Source: Hydractinia symbiolongicarpus
Lineage: Eukaryota > Cnidaria > Hydrozoa > Anthoathecata > Hydractiniidae
Length of the DNA stretch: 64,000 nt
Reading direction: 5' to 3'
NCBI RefSeq assembly: GCF_029227915.1
Contig: NC_079886.1
Coordinates: 13,573,001-13,637,000 of the forward strand
In this document: piece by piece, positions 23,701-33,582 of the stretch
Position numbering within the stretch: the first letter of the stretch is position 1
Layout: each line of letters opens with the position of its first letter
Made by a program: the position numbers and the translations under genes
Notes under the pieces: generated by a model
Databases searched by the model: none
Told to the model about the DNA's origin: nothing
What the model saw: the letters and a program-made list of their open reading frames with translations, nothing else

Positions 23701-24700
23701 ATGTACCTCGTCGCGGACGTCCTGCTATTGACTGACATCTTCCAAAGCTTTCGAAGTGTATGCCAGGAGAACTACAAGCTCGATCCTGCCCATTTCTACA
23801 TCGCACCAGGCCTTGCATGGAAAGCAGCGTTGAAGTACACTGAGATCAAGCTGGAGCTCCTTAAAGATCCCGACATGCTCCTGATGTTTGAAAGAGGTAT
23901 CCGTGGAGGTATAACTCAAGCTGTACACAGATATTCCAAAGCCAACAACAAGTACATGGGGGATCAATACGACCCGGAGGCTGAATCATCATAATTGCAG
24001 TACCTCGATGCCAACAATTTGTATGGCTGGGCCATGCGTCAAGACCTGCACACGCATGGGTTCAAATGGCTGTCTCTTCAGCAGCCACCTCATGGGTGTG
24101 GAATTGTGTAAAACAGAGGTAAAGATGAACAAGCCGGTGTATATTGGTCAAGCCATCTTGGATAACTCGAATATCGTTAGGTACAACTTCCACTATGATT
24201 ATATGCAGCCCAAATACGGTAGCAAGTTGCGGATCTGCTATATGGATACCGATTCCTTTGTCTATCACATAATAACGGAGGATTTTAACCGCGATATTGC
24301 CGATGATGTAGACACACGTTTTGACACGAGTGCCTACAGCAAAGATGACAACAGACCTCTCCCCATCGGTTAATACAAGAAGGTCGTGGGTCTAATGAAA
24401 GACGAGCTAAATGCATACAAGAGTCTCACGAAAGAGGGTGGCGATCGCAAAGCGAAAGGTGTGAAGAAGTGTGTAACCAAATAATCCATCACCTTCGAGG
24501 ACTATCAGCGCTGTCTGGGGGATGGTATTGACATATACAAAACCTGGGTCTGTATCCAAAACAAGGGGCATCAAATCTACACGCAGGAAGTGAACAAGCT
24601 GGTGGTCAATAGGGTAGATGACAAACGGATAGTGCAACCAGGCCAGATATCAACGCTCGCCAGGGGTCATTATCGCTTAGCGGCTAAGAAGAGCTTGTAG
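23701..24700 (+). pseudogene. pPolB: Protein-primed DNA polymerase B, C-terminal polymerase part, broken and internally deleted
   Basis: Resumes the reading frame interrupted at 21116. It has Exo III (YLVADVLLLTD), the region before motif A, then after an in-frame TAA at about 23992 motif A (YLDANNLYGWAM, 24001). Motif C is present as YMDTDSF (about 24240). Motif B with its conserved Lys and Asn-Ser should lie between A and C, but the DNA jumps from just after motif A to the segment before C (KPVYIGQAILD), so a block is deleted. The thumb region also looks shortened, with further stops at 24371 and 24481. The C-terminus (ISTLARGHYRL) ends at TAG 24698-24700. Confidence 0.85.
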
Positions 24701-24747
24701 CATGTCCAAATTTTGTATAGTGCTACTGTATAAAACAACGTAAAAAA

Positions 24748-25234
24748 ATGGATGTAAAGTGCTGTTCACACAGTAATCGCTCTTTCAGAATAAACAACTT
24801 CAAGATCGACAAACGTAACGGCCAACGAACAAAAAGATGCATAAGATGCATTGATGGTGATATAGCGTCAAAGGAACGAAACAAATGCCATCATCAAACA
24901 CATGCGATTTCGCCAGGTGTAAGTATCATCTAATTTTAAACAAGATTCACCGTGCTCTAAATCGTGATACCGAGATAGCCTCAACGGAGTATCTCGGTTG
25001 TAATATTGTCACATTTATAGGGTACATCCAGGCCTAGTTCACGGAAGGTATGAATCGGGGGAACCGAGGGCAGTGGAATTTCGATCATAAGGTGCCACTT
25101 AAATATCGAGAAAATGGTGTTACCCCCAGCAAGGAGGTACAACTCGCGAGGCTGCACTACACCAACATGCAACCGATGTGGATTAGGTATATCAGTCCAA
25201 GGGCAACCGATTCATCACCAAGTAGTTAGCGCTC
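24748..25234 (+). pseudogene. Cys-rich / HNH-like nuclease family protein, broken (Polinton)
   Basis: The first part (24748-24933) has the Cys-rich opening CCSHSNRS...KRCIRCIDG...CHH. After an interval another frame continues as a segment with EYLGCNI, a stop, then GQWNFDHKVPLKY and LHYTNMQPMW (to about 25234). I know this combination from viral and Polinton proteins in which many C-E-H-G..C..C repeats are followed by an HNH-like core (W..DH..P). Here nearly all the repeats between the two parts are missing. The family assignment is from memory of the motif order, not from a search. The likely role is DNA cleavage or a homing-type function, unproven. Confidence 0.5.
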
Positions 25235-25289
25235 TTTACCATATGATTTCAAAGGTGTTGTCACTACCTTTACCAGAGGGTGTCAATAA

Positions 25290-26119
25290 ATGTTGGACGT
25301 CTTGTTGCTGATCGCTATACTCCTCCCATACATCTTGTTACTTGTTTGTTTCTATCGATACAGACATGTAATAAAAAGAATGAGTGCATAAGCTGAAATT
25401 TTCGATGTTGTTAATACTCCTGCAGAAGCCCTTGAGCAACGTGAAAAACCTATAGACAAATGCCAGGCTTTGAAAGATGCAACACGTCAAAGTAAACAGC
25501 ACCTTCTACCCAAGAAATGCACAAAAGGTTTTGTTGACAAAGCATCACCTGAGGTGATCGACAAAATACATACTGACTACATCCAGCGTGAAATCCAGGA
25601 AAAAGGATCAAAAACAGCCAAGGCACTGTCAACCTACGCGATAAGCATGTACACCAAGGCTATAAGTAATGTAGTACCTCTCGACAGTCCCGAAGCTTTA
25701 CGCCAAGATCTGGAAGAGGACCCTATCATTAGGGACAGCATGGCTGACTTGGGGATCCTTATTCAGCTTTTGGAAAGTTCCTAGCGCCTCTGCTTATTGC
25801 TGCGCATACTGTAAACCACTGCCAACTCTCCATGTCCAAGATAGATGAAGAACGAGATGATGAAGAGCAACAAAACAATGGAAAACAGTCTATCGAAGAT
25901 ACACATGGCAATCGTGAAATAGTTGATAGGTCAAACAATGAGGTCCTGTGCAAAAGCAGAGTACGAGCGCGGTATACGGACTGGTGCGCTGTTTACGGAG
26001 ACTGTTACGCACGCGGTCTAGTGATTTTGACACCAGCGGCTGATCGATTTCCACCGCAAGCATGTAATTTAATGAGGGTTCCACATATGAATAAGATACG
26101 ACCGGCAGGGAAGGTTTGA
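25290..26119 (+). pseudogene. Membrane protein of unknown function, broken (Polinton)
   Basis: ATG at 25290 opens a strongly hydrophobic N-terminal segment (LLLIAILLPYILLLVCFY) followed by Arg/Lys, a signal anchor. After an in-frame TAA at 25389 the same frame continues to 25784 with a soluble, helix-rich part (KHLLPKK-like, DKASPEVIDKIHTDY). At about 25751 the frame shifts, and a second hydrophobic stretch (FLAPLLIAAHTV) leads into a charged tail (DEERDDEEQQNNG) running to 26119. It thus looks like a two-membrane-segment virion or assembly protein. I do not know the family. The last 60 residues (CKSRVRARYTDWC) may not belong to it. Confidence 0.5.
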
Positions 26120-26163
26120 AGGCTAGAGTGAAGTGATTTTTGTAACTTTCTCGAGTTACAATA

Positions 26164-26551
26164 AATGAGCGTTATTTAAAAAGAAGAGAGAGTAGATACA
26201 GTACCAGTAAAGCACCCGGGAGAGTCGCACAGGGTCACAAGTTGGCAGAACTGATGATGAAGAGGAAGGAAGATCTGAAGCAACAAGAGGGTACAGTAGA
26301 ATCTACAGTCAAAACCAGTGAGGTCTTTACAGTCAGGCAGTGTATACATTAGTGGAGGCCTTGTTGCTATCGCCTGTGTAGGAGGGGCATATTATATTTT
26401 CCGTAAAAAGCCTGCAGCGTCTCCACAGCCCGCCGAAACACCAGAGCCCGCCGAAACATCAGAGCCATCGCCTGGCGGATCCGGAGGGGTACGTGCGCCT
26501 CAGCAAAAACCCACAGCCCAGCCCCATACCAACTTTTTTCATATGCGATAG
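26164..26551 (+). pseudogene. Small single-pass membrane protein, frameshifted (Polinton)
   Basis: ATG at 26164 is followed within a few bases by a frame break. The next frame gives a basic helix (LAELMMKRKEDLKQQ). After a second break near 26320 the frame 26318-26551 gives a transmembrane segment (GGLVAIACVGGAYYIFRKK) and a Pro/Glu repeat tail (PAETPEPAETSEP). It lies in a run of small plus-strand genes between the polymerase and the ATPase. The function is unknown; single-pass proteins of this type are common in virus-like elements. Confidence 0.42.
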
Positions 26552-26565
26552 TCTATAATATAAAC

Positions 26566-26818
26566 ATGAGTTTTAATATGACCCCCAAAGAGAAAGAAAA
26601 TCATCGACATGCTCTATGAAACTGTCGTTGACCTGGGCTTTACCTTTGCATATGCCATGGTTGGCAAGAGATTCCTCGGGATAACGAGCCCCAGTACCAA
26701 GCTAGATACCAGCGACGTTATGAAGATGGTGGCCTACTTCACAGCCGGAAGAGGAAGTCGTGAGATGGCTGTAAGCATGGGGTGGATTCCTGCCTCCATC
26801 GTGCCAAAACCCAAGTAA
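26566..26818 (+). pseudogene. Small hydrophobic Polinton protein, frameshift near the start
   Basis: ATG at 26566, frameshift within about 10 codons, then an open frame to TAA at 26816. The main part contains MLYETVVDLGFTFAYAMVGKRFLG, here split as a hydrophobic helix (TVVDLGFTFAYAMVG) and a Gly/Arg-rich tail ending SMGWIPASIVPKPK. It is about 80 residues long. It sits 45 bases upstream of the ATPase. Function unknown. Confidence 0.42.
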
Positions 26819-26862
26819 GTACCTACAAGGTTTGTGTTTGCCACTCTGGCAAACACAAATAA

Positions 26863-27451
26863 ATGACTCTAGATATTGTAAAAGACCCGCATATCGCAAT
26901 CTTCACAGGGCCTACAAGCTGCGGGAAAACGCGGAGGGTCCTGGATCTCCTTGATAATAAATACAGGTACCATTTCAACAATATAGTTTACTCTGCCTCA
27001 CTATTCGGTGGAATAGGACCTATCTCGATAGACCCAGTCTGTGGCAAGATGACTACGTGTTCCTTATAGAGCCGTGTGATCAACTCTTTTACTGGATCGA
27101 GCAACTATCAAAGCTCCTAGCAGGAGAAGAGACGCTCTTCATCATTGATGACTTGATAAGGGATGAAAGTCTCGACAAGAAGCGTTAACCCCTGCTCAAG
27201 CTCGTTGTCTCGTGGAGGCATCGAGGACACAGCTTGTGGTTATTAACGCAGTGTTATATGGCCTTGCCAAAGAACATCAGACGTCAAAAGAAGATGTGGT
27301 ATCTCCACGAGAGGTCATATATGAAGCTAGTGGATAAGGAAACCAACATGATCTCGGATTAGGAGAGCATCAAAACTCAGTTCATGAAGTCGAAACATGC
27401 GTGCTTGTATGTGAGATTGGAGCACCCTCGGACCTGGAAAATTTTGGAGTG
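26863..27451 (+). pseudogene. ATP: Genome-packaging ATPase (FtsK/HerA type), broken
   Basis: ATG at 26863. The Walker A motif is IFTGPTSCGKT (about 26905). After a frameshift near 27010 the Walker B region reads TLFIIDDLI (about 27135), followed by WRHRGHSLWLLTQ, in which LTQ fits the sensor Gln. Two in-frame stops follow (about 27186 and 27358), and the gene ends at TGA about 27449-27451. A length of about 195 codons is normal for Polinton packaging ATPases, which pump DNA into capsids. Its presence with the capsid genes supports a virus-like ancestry for the element. Confidence 0.8.
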
Positions 27452-27527
27452 ACGCGGACATCAGTTGTACTCGGCGGGTACAACTAAAATTTGGAGCATT
27501 TTTGTCTTGACTTTCAACTAAATAAAT

Positions 27528-27758
27528 ATGACTTGTATCGAAAAATCACGAGAGGAGTTTGAGGGAGAGATCCGGAAATTGGAGGAAAAAATCGAGGACT
27601 TGGAGGAAACAATCAAGGACTTGGAAGTGAGACATGAGGAAATCAATCAGTCGCTGTAAAAGATGTGGCAGAGTGATAAACACGACGACCGGATAGCTTT
27701 AATCGTTCGTCTTTCGTCGCTGGCTCTTACCATGATCTACTATATGATGAAATATTAA
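27528..27758 (+). pseudogene. Coiled-coil plus membrane anchor mini-protein with one stop
   Basis: 77 codons from ATG 27528 to TAA 27756-27758, interrupted only by TAA at 27657. The first half is a strong heptad coiled coil (RKLEEKIEDLEETIKDLE). The second half ends in a hydrophobic helix (LSSLALTMIYYMM). It lies convergent to the integrase, with 12 bases between the stop codons. Function unknown; it resembles small virion-associated proteins in layout only. Confidence 0.5.
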
Positions 27759-27770
27759 GACCATTTCACA

Positions 27771-28770
27771 TCACGAAAATAGGTGATCATAGTAAGACCA
27801 CCCGGTCTGGTATGCTAGGAGGAGGGAAAAAATCCTCATGATATCGGGAAGTACAAAATGCGGCTTGGTGACGCTATTACTGATCTCGAAGGTGTAGACA
27901 GATCTGTCCACACCCAACCAAACACTATTTTACTGACGGAACCGTCTTTTAGCATCACCATGCTCTTCTCCAGGCCGCAGCAAATACAAGTATAGACCAT
28001 CATCGGGTAGCGGTTTCTCATCATGCTTTTCCTCAACTTGCGGCACTTCGTCGAGCTTGATCGCTTTCGAAGGTTTCATATCGATCATAGCTGTTTTGGT
28101 GTTGTTCACACTTTTGACAATAGTGTACAAGTGTTTAACCCAAGTGGTACTCTGTTCGTCAGTAACCAACTCTTGAGCATCTTGAGGCTTGAAGAGGCTC
28201 TCGGCGAGCACCTTGTTATACGATTCGACGAACGCCGTGAAAGTGTGGTGGTATTTTGTAGTTGCTCGCTTCATCTCGACCTCTTGACTTTCTCACAGCT
28301 TTGTCACGTCCGACTTGAATTCCGAACCATTATCGCACTGAAAGGTCTTCGGATAACGCAGAGGTCCTGCCTTGTAAATATCCTTGAGCATGTCGGCGAC
28401 CTCACTAGGCTTTTTCGTTCTCAGGGGTCTAGCCACCTTATACCTCGAGACCACGTCGATGCCTGTGAGGATGCATTTATACGTGTTGCTATACACTTTA
28501 TCGTGGGGCATATAGAGCAAGTCAAATTGGTGCATTTCATTCGGCTATGTAATTGTGAAATGAGGGTAATTGATACGCTTTGGCCCTCGAATATGCCTGA
28601 GCCAGAGCAGTTGGCGAAAGAGCCAGTGAATAACTCTCTTTTTTAAAAGTATGTTTAGCGAGTAATTTGATCGCTTTTCGACCAGTGCAGAGATGTTCCG
28701 GAGAGTAGTAGATACTGCTTAGTTTTTTCTTCTCTTCAAGGGTAATGGTGTGTGCTGTTGCTTTCGACAT
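27771..28770 (-). pseudogene. INT: RVE-type integrase, broken (Polinton)
   Basis: Start ATG at 28768-28770 (MSKATAHT). The N-terminal part has SSIYYSPEHLCTGRKAIKLL. After a frameshift at 28536 the catalytic core follows: first Asp in FDLLYMPHD, second Asp in FQCDNGSEF, and Glu in FVESYNKVLAE after an in-frame stop at about 28293. That completes the D,D-35-E set of retroviral-type integrases. The C-terminal domain continues past another stop near 27930 (VDRSVYTFEIS) to TGA at 27771-27773. Polinton integrases cut the terminal repeats and give 6-bp target duplications, matching the flanks seen here. Four lesions make this copy inactive. Confidence 0.85.
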
Positions 28771-28804
28771 GTTTATTACATATCGAAAACGTCCCGCGTT
28801 GTAT

Positions 28805-29193
28805 CTAGGCCCACTTATACGCGGCAAACCCAAGAAGTGCCAAAGATCCAAGAATGAACGTCAACTCACCGTCTTGCTGGGGGTATAAAAGTCGGATAAC
28901 TTAGGGTCTTTTTCGATCGTCACGATGTAATAGTCCCGCATCCCCTCATCAAACTCCTTCAGACTCTCCCCCGCGGCACGCTGTTCCTCCCGTCTCTTGT
29001 TATATGCATCGATCTTCGCTTACCTCTCACGTACCCACTTTGCTTGAGCTTCTTGGAGTTGTTCAATCGCTTTATTGTGTCTTTTGCGCTCTTCATCGCC
29101 ATGCCCCGATAGCTTGCTAAAAAGGAAATTAGACCCACTAAACGCTAGTGCGTTAATTGCTGTGCCTGCTACGAGTACACCAATACTTGCCAT
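28805..29193 (-). pseudogene. Two-membrane-segment Polinton protein, broken
   Basis: ATG at 29191-29193 opens a hydrophobic, Ala/Gly-rich segment (IGVLVAGTAINALAF). A long charged helix follows (ERKRHNKAIEQLQEAQAKW), an in-frame stop at about 29018, then LSDFYTPS. After a frameshift near 28870 the C-terminal hydrophobic helix reads LTFILGSLALLGFAAYKW and ends at 28805. Both ends are hydrophobic with a charged middle. It lies between the capsid and integrase genes on the same strand. I know this layout as a conserved Polinton gene without known function. Confidence 0.5.
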
Positions 29194-29200
29194 CTTTATT

Positions 29201-30481
29201 CTAATATTCTACAGAGTGGAAGCGCCCATCCAAGATGTTCAACTGCGCATCTTGGAGCAAGTAAACATAGCAGCGGATATCCCCAGTTTCATCACCTTTC
29301 TTGGTCATATGGAGAGTGATGCCATCACTAAGTGATTGCAGGGGTTTCCCGCTACCATGGAGACTCTGATCTGGACTTGCTCTGAAGTCGACAAATAACG
29401 CGTTTCTTTCCACAAAAAACTAACCGATGGTTACCTCCGAGTCATGGCTTCCGAAGAGCTGTGCCACTTGCTCGAGATGGTCTTTCGGAAGCATGGCGTG
29501 GCTATACAGTTCATTCGGCTCGCCCTCGACAGTGATCGAAATCTTTTCGATCTTTGGATTGTAGAATATCTCGTTAGCGCCAGCATAAGCTTTCACTTTG
29601 CTAGGATCAACAAACAATAGGAGTATACCTTTCAAGCTCTTGGCAGGAGAATCGATCTGGAGGTTGTAAGAGGTGTCGATCTTTTTCATGGTCACCACTT
29701 TGCTCCTCATGATCCGTTCGTACGGCAAGGCCAGCCTCGAGTATCGATGCATCATAGCACTCGCGAGACCCTCGTTTGTCACTTTATCGAATTCGAAGCA
29801 GATGTTGGTTATCTTATACGCACTGTCGGCTGGTTTAGCTGCGGTAGACCCTGAGGCAGCCGTACCCTCATCTTTGATCACTTGGTCATAGGGTGTAAAA
29901 TGAATTACGAACTGTAGCCTGTCGTGTAAGCCTGCTTGATAGAATGGTAGATCCCTCGTAAACTCGAAAAATTTGCCAATAGGGATGCAAAAGGTGTTTC
30001 CATAGGCTGCCACGATCGCCCTTTGTTCATCATTGTCTGCGTTTTCACTAGCTTTTACTTGCAGAGCCCTGATCTTCCCATCATTGGGGTTGATACCCTC
30101 TAGAATCAAATTGTTCCCACGCTCAAATTTTGGTAGCCACAAATCGCGATACACTGCGAGTATATTGAAATCGCTGATGTTTTGTACTTCGTGGCCGTTC
30201 AGGCTTATGCGAGGGTTTTGAACCAGGGCCTTGCCGATGTTGCTGACAATAGTGCGTTTGGTATTAGCACCAGTAAGCTCCAGGTCAAAGAGGAGTTTAA
30301 GGGGGCTGGGGAACATCACATCATTATCCCCCAAATTGGGAACGTCCACGTACAAATCTTCGTTTTGGTTGATCGTGTTAGGGTTGTGTGAGACTTTGAC
30401 ACACTGTTTCTTCCTCTTCATTGCCCGCATAGGCTTGATTTCCTTCTTAGGATCTAACCTTGTTCCGAATATGTTACTCAT
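29201..30481 (-). pseudogene. MCP: Major capsid protein (double jelly-roll type), single nonsense codon
   Basis: ATG at 30479-30481. The frame is open for 353 codons to a TAG at 29420-29422 and then continues in the same frame for 70 more codons to a TAA at about 29201. The full span is 427 codons, normal for a Polinton capsid protein. Landmarks are DLYVDVPNLGDND near the N-terminus, ISLNGHEVQNISDF, FYQAGLHDRLQFVIHF, YKITNICFEFDKV, and FYNPKIEKISITVEGEPN. The part after the stop (VDFRASPDQSLHGSG, VYLLQDAQLNI) is the expected C-terminal region. The only lesion seen is the nonsense codon. The call as capsid rests on remembered family features, not on a search. Confidence 0.68.
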
Positions 30482-30508
30482 ATTTATTATAGTTTTAGGC
30501 TGAAATAA

Positions 30509-31759
30509 ATGGATGAAAATCCGGGATATGATAACGAAGGTTTTATACGTGAGGAAGATATTTAAGACAAGCCCGATGAGTCTAGTAGGCCTGACAATCT
30601 CCCCAGCTCCACGACGGAAGAGCCCCCTGGGGCTAGTAGCGCAGGTACAGGCGATAGCCTAGAGGATGAGAGGTGGAAGGTGGTTAAAACAAAAGTCGAC
30701 TCGCTTTACAAACACCTAAGTGATGTGCTGGGGCAGCAACCTCACGCGACGCATTACAACAGGTTTGCACTACAAGGTAATCAGCTCGTCTACAAAGGCA
30801 TAGACAAGGACATTACGCTTACAAAAAAACGAAAGGGGGTAAGGTGAATTTAAAACTGCTACAGCAATAGCAAGAGACTTAGGTAAAGGGGTATGGGAGC
30901 TATAGGTTTCACCGACTATACTACAACACCAAACAAAAGGCGGTCAAGCATGGACTCAAAAACTCATGTGCAATATTAAACCTCTTCCAACGAATGCCCA
31001 TAAAATCTCTATGCAATTTTTGGAAGGGGTTGATAATGTCATTGATGAAACGAAAAGCCTGCTCGAAACTTCGTTTGGCGATGAAGTCCTCACGGATTGT
31101 GAGAAAGGAGAGCTTCATTTCCATGTTCAAACGCTCCAGGACGACTTGAATAACGTGAAAAGTAAGATGATCTACTACGATGATCAAGGCTTGAGTTGAA
31201 GAAGGCCGGGTCCGACGTATCAGAGAAGCAGCAAATTATCTGGGATGAGGACAGAGATGAGGCCAAGGAAGATCTTGAAAAGCTAAAGGGTGCTCGATAT
31301 CCAGCAATATAAGAACATGGTCTCTCTGGAATCAATACCCAGCTCAAGGCAATTAAAAACACACTCATGAAGACCGCTGGTGATGACACGTCTCTGACCA
31401 AAAAACTCAAGATCCTCTTCAAGGAGCAGGGTCTGACTATTGGAAGTATCGTGAGTGCTGTTGGTCTACTGATTTCAACTGCTGCCGGAGGAGCTGCAGC
31501 AGGAGGAAGTGCCGATGATAATAGTTTTGTACGGAAACAGCTTGAAAGACTCGGAAAGTTCTTGAAGTACCTTGCAGGCAAAGCAGGTGCAGCACTACCA
31601 GGGATCATTGGCAGCGTGGTGTCGTTCTTCTTCAGAGTTGCAGCGAGAGTTGTAGAGTATATAGCAAAACACTTCTACCTGGCCATCGCAGGTGCTGTGG
31701 GTATAGTTGTTGCTTATATGGGTAACAGGGGGAACACACGTCGTGGCAAGAATCGATGA
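30509..31759 (+). pseudogene. Long coiled-coil protein with C-terminal membrane segments, broken (Polinton)
   Basis: ATG at 30509, 27 bases from the divergent capsid start. It has a short acidic/Pro-rich N-terminus, an in-frame stop at about 30563, and a conserved-looking segment WKVVKTKVDSLYKHL. Frameshifts near 30840 and 31200 and a stop at 31310 interrupt a long helical middle (LQDDLNNVKSKM, EKQQIIWDEDRDEAK). The last part (31367-31759) is open. It contains LTIGSIVSAVGLLISTAAGG, a Gly/Ala linker, AGAALPGIIGSVVSFFF and AGAVGIVVAYM, three hydrophobic stretches. This layout recurs in Polintons as a large protein of unknown role, perhaps membrane-active in entry or assembly. Confidence 0.58.
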
Positions 31760-31790
31760 GAGTCTAGTATGTTATCAGCAAACTAGACCC

Positions 31791-32928
31791 TTACATGAAC
31801 CACATGTATGCAAGTGTGAACCGTATTCCCACAGTGATAACAGTAGCCTTGGTTTCGTCGCGCCGAGTTGCATCAACTCCTGGCGCAGTGTACGACTCTG
31901 ATCGGGGTAGGGTGGCACCCTCCCCTTTAATTTCTTTCCTTGGTGCTTGATGTTTGGAACTCTGTGGTCTGGCAGCGTTAATCTGTGGGTTAACACCAAT
32001 CGAGAAATAGTCCTTGCTGATTATGAACTTGTTCGTAAAATTAGCAATCTTACCTATCCTCAACCCCATATCACTCGGGATCATATACACTCCATGAGCA
32101 ACACTATAATCGACCTTGCTACGTGCATACCTGAGTACATTCTCAAACTCATCGATCTCCGTACCTGTGTTGGTAGGCCTTTTGACAAGATCCTCGAATC
32201 TCGTTAAGTATAGACGTTAGGCATCGATTGCACTTCCTTCACTCCCGATTATACCAGATCGCGCATTAGCTTGACCTTGGAGTATCAAATACGCGTAAAA
32301 CCTCACGCTTTGTGACAGGCGTTGAACACCGATACGAGTGAGACCCTGAGATGTTCCAATTACCCAACGACTCCAGTATCTACCGTCAAAATAGCTAGGG
32401 CCTGCACCTGGATAGTCCTTTCGTTTGCCAGGAGCTAAAAATGGTCTCGTGTTTCCACTCTTGTTCACTACTAGATACCCCAAATTCACGAGCCAAAGCA
32501 TGGAGCTTTTGGTTGCTGAAAGGGTTGTTCAAGACTCTAAACCCTTGGGAGCCTGGCAAGAGGATCTCAAGCTCTGCAAGGACCTTCCGGATCTGAAAAT
32601 ACACATGGAACCTATACACACCACGTACAAGAGGTAAGGGAGAGTTTAGATGCTGCATGGAAATACCACATGCGAATGTCGCACAGTAGACAGCAAAGTT
32701 CAACTGTGTTGACCACAAATTAAAAGGGTGGGCCCTCCACTCCTGCACTGGAGGGTTAGAATGAAATACATACTCCACGAAGATATCACGGAATTTTACA
32801 TTAAACGAGGACCCCTTCACGTCTATCACGATGTTCCGCACCGTGAGATCATCACCCTTAAGCTGTTTGAGATAGCGCCCGTGATTAGGGGCATACCTCG
32901 CTTTTGGGTTATACGAATATATGGTCAT
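31791..32928 (-). pseudogene. Conserved Polinton structural-type protein, broken
   Basis: ATG at 32926-32928. The N-terminal 170 codons are open and hold the best conserved part (VRNIVIDVKGSSFNVKF, SNPPVQEWRAHPFNLWSTQ, NFAVYCATFACGI). A frameshift near 32400 and an in-frame stop at about 32217 interrupt it. The rest continues (FYAYLILQGQANARSGIIG, VYMIPSDMGLRIGKIA) to a hydrophobic C-terminal helix (ITVGIRFTLAYMWF) ending at 31791. About 380 residues in all. I recall the family from many animal Polintons but its function is not established; a structural or membrane-linked virion role is a guess. Its start is 15 bases from the divergent start at 32944. Confidence 0.58.
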
Positions 32929-32943
32929 GTTTCTTTAAGAAAC

Positions 32944-33582
32944 ATGCGACAATTATACGTAACTGACATAGCAAGGCCTATAGTTTTTGATGACTACCTA
33001 GGTCAAGACACGAGGATAGCCCTGAAATCGATCAGTATCTGCCCTACGTGGCTGAACCTCTTCAGTAACAACGAGTTTCCCATCCGCAAGGCAGGACCCG
33101 ATCAGACGGTTACTCGAATTTAGATCATGAACGGTTAGTAGCGGGCGGAGGACAAGATCGAGCTCTTCGTACTCAGGAATGGACTCTGCAGGCTCCGTGT
33201 CAATGACGGATACACGGTGGTGATTCATCGACAACTGCAAGAGCTCTTGGGTCTACCCTACGATCCCAGCAAAAAATACTATAAGAAGGGTGACTACGAT
33301 TCATTCTATAGGACTGACGTATAGCAGCGGCTGAGACTTGTTTGTCCACAGTTAGATGAAGATGACTGTCTGCTGGATGGTAAAAAATCCAAAATACTGG
33401 CTATGCTCCCCACCAAAGAGCTAAACACATGGGGAGACATGCTTACGTGGAGTTTTGACACTCCTATATACCTCTCCCTGAAGGGCTCGACAGACAGGCT
33501 GGAGTTTATGCTCACGGATGAGCATCACCATGATAAGAATGTTTCGTTCATGGGAATTACTATGCACTTACTGATAGAATAA
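32944..33582 (+). pseudogene. mCP: Probable minor capsid (penton-like) protein, broken
   Basis: ATG at 32944 opens the frame to TAG 33121-33123 (RQLYVTDIARPIVFDDY, SISICPTWLNLF). Another frame carries the rest: RVNDGYTVVIHRQLQELLGL, a stop at about 33320, then WSFDTPIYLSLKG and FMLTDEHHHD...ITMHLLIE, ending at TAA 33580-33582. The length (about 212 codons) and the C-terminal pattern (two beta strands around a charged turn, ending in alternating hydrophobics) fit the single jelly-roll penton proteins that partner Polinton capsids. This rests on pattern memory and needs a structure-aware search. Its stop overlaps nothing but directly abuts the next ATG. Confidence 0.5.

Noticed and set aside
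28023-28646. 207-codon plus ORF
   Set aside because: It is the complement of the integrase, whose catalytic motifs read clearly on the minus strand.
29201-29413. A separate small gene downstream of the capsid gene
   Set aside because: It is in the same frame as the capsid gene after one TAG, starts with GTG rather than ATG, and resembles the capsid C-terminus.
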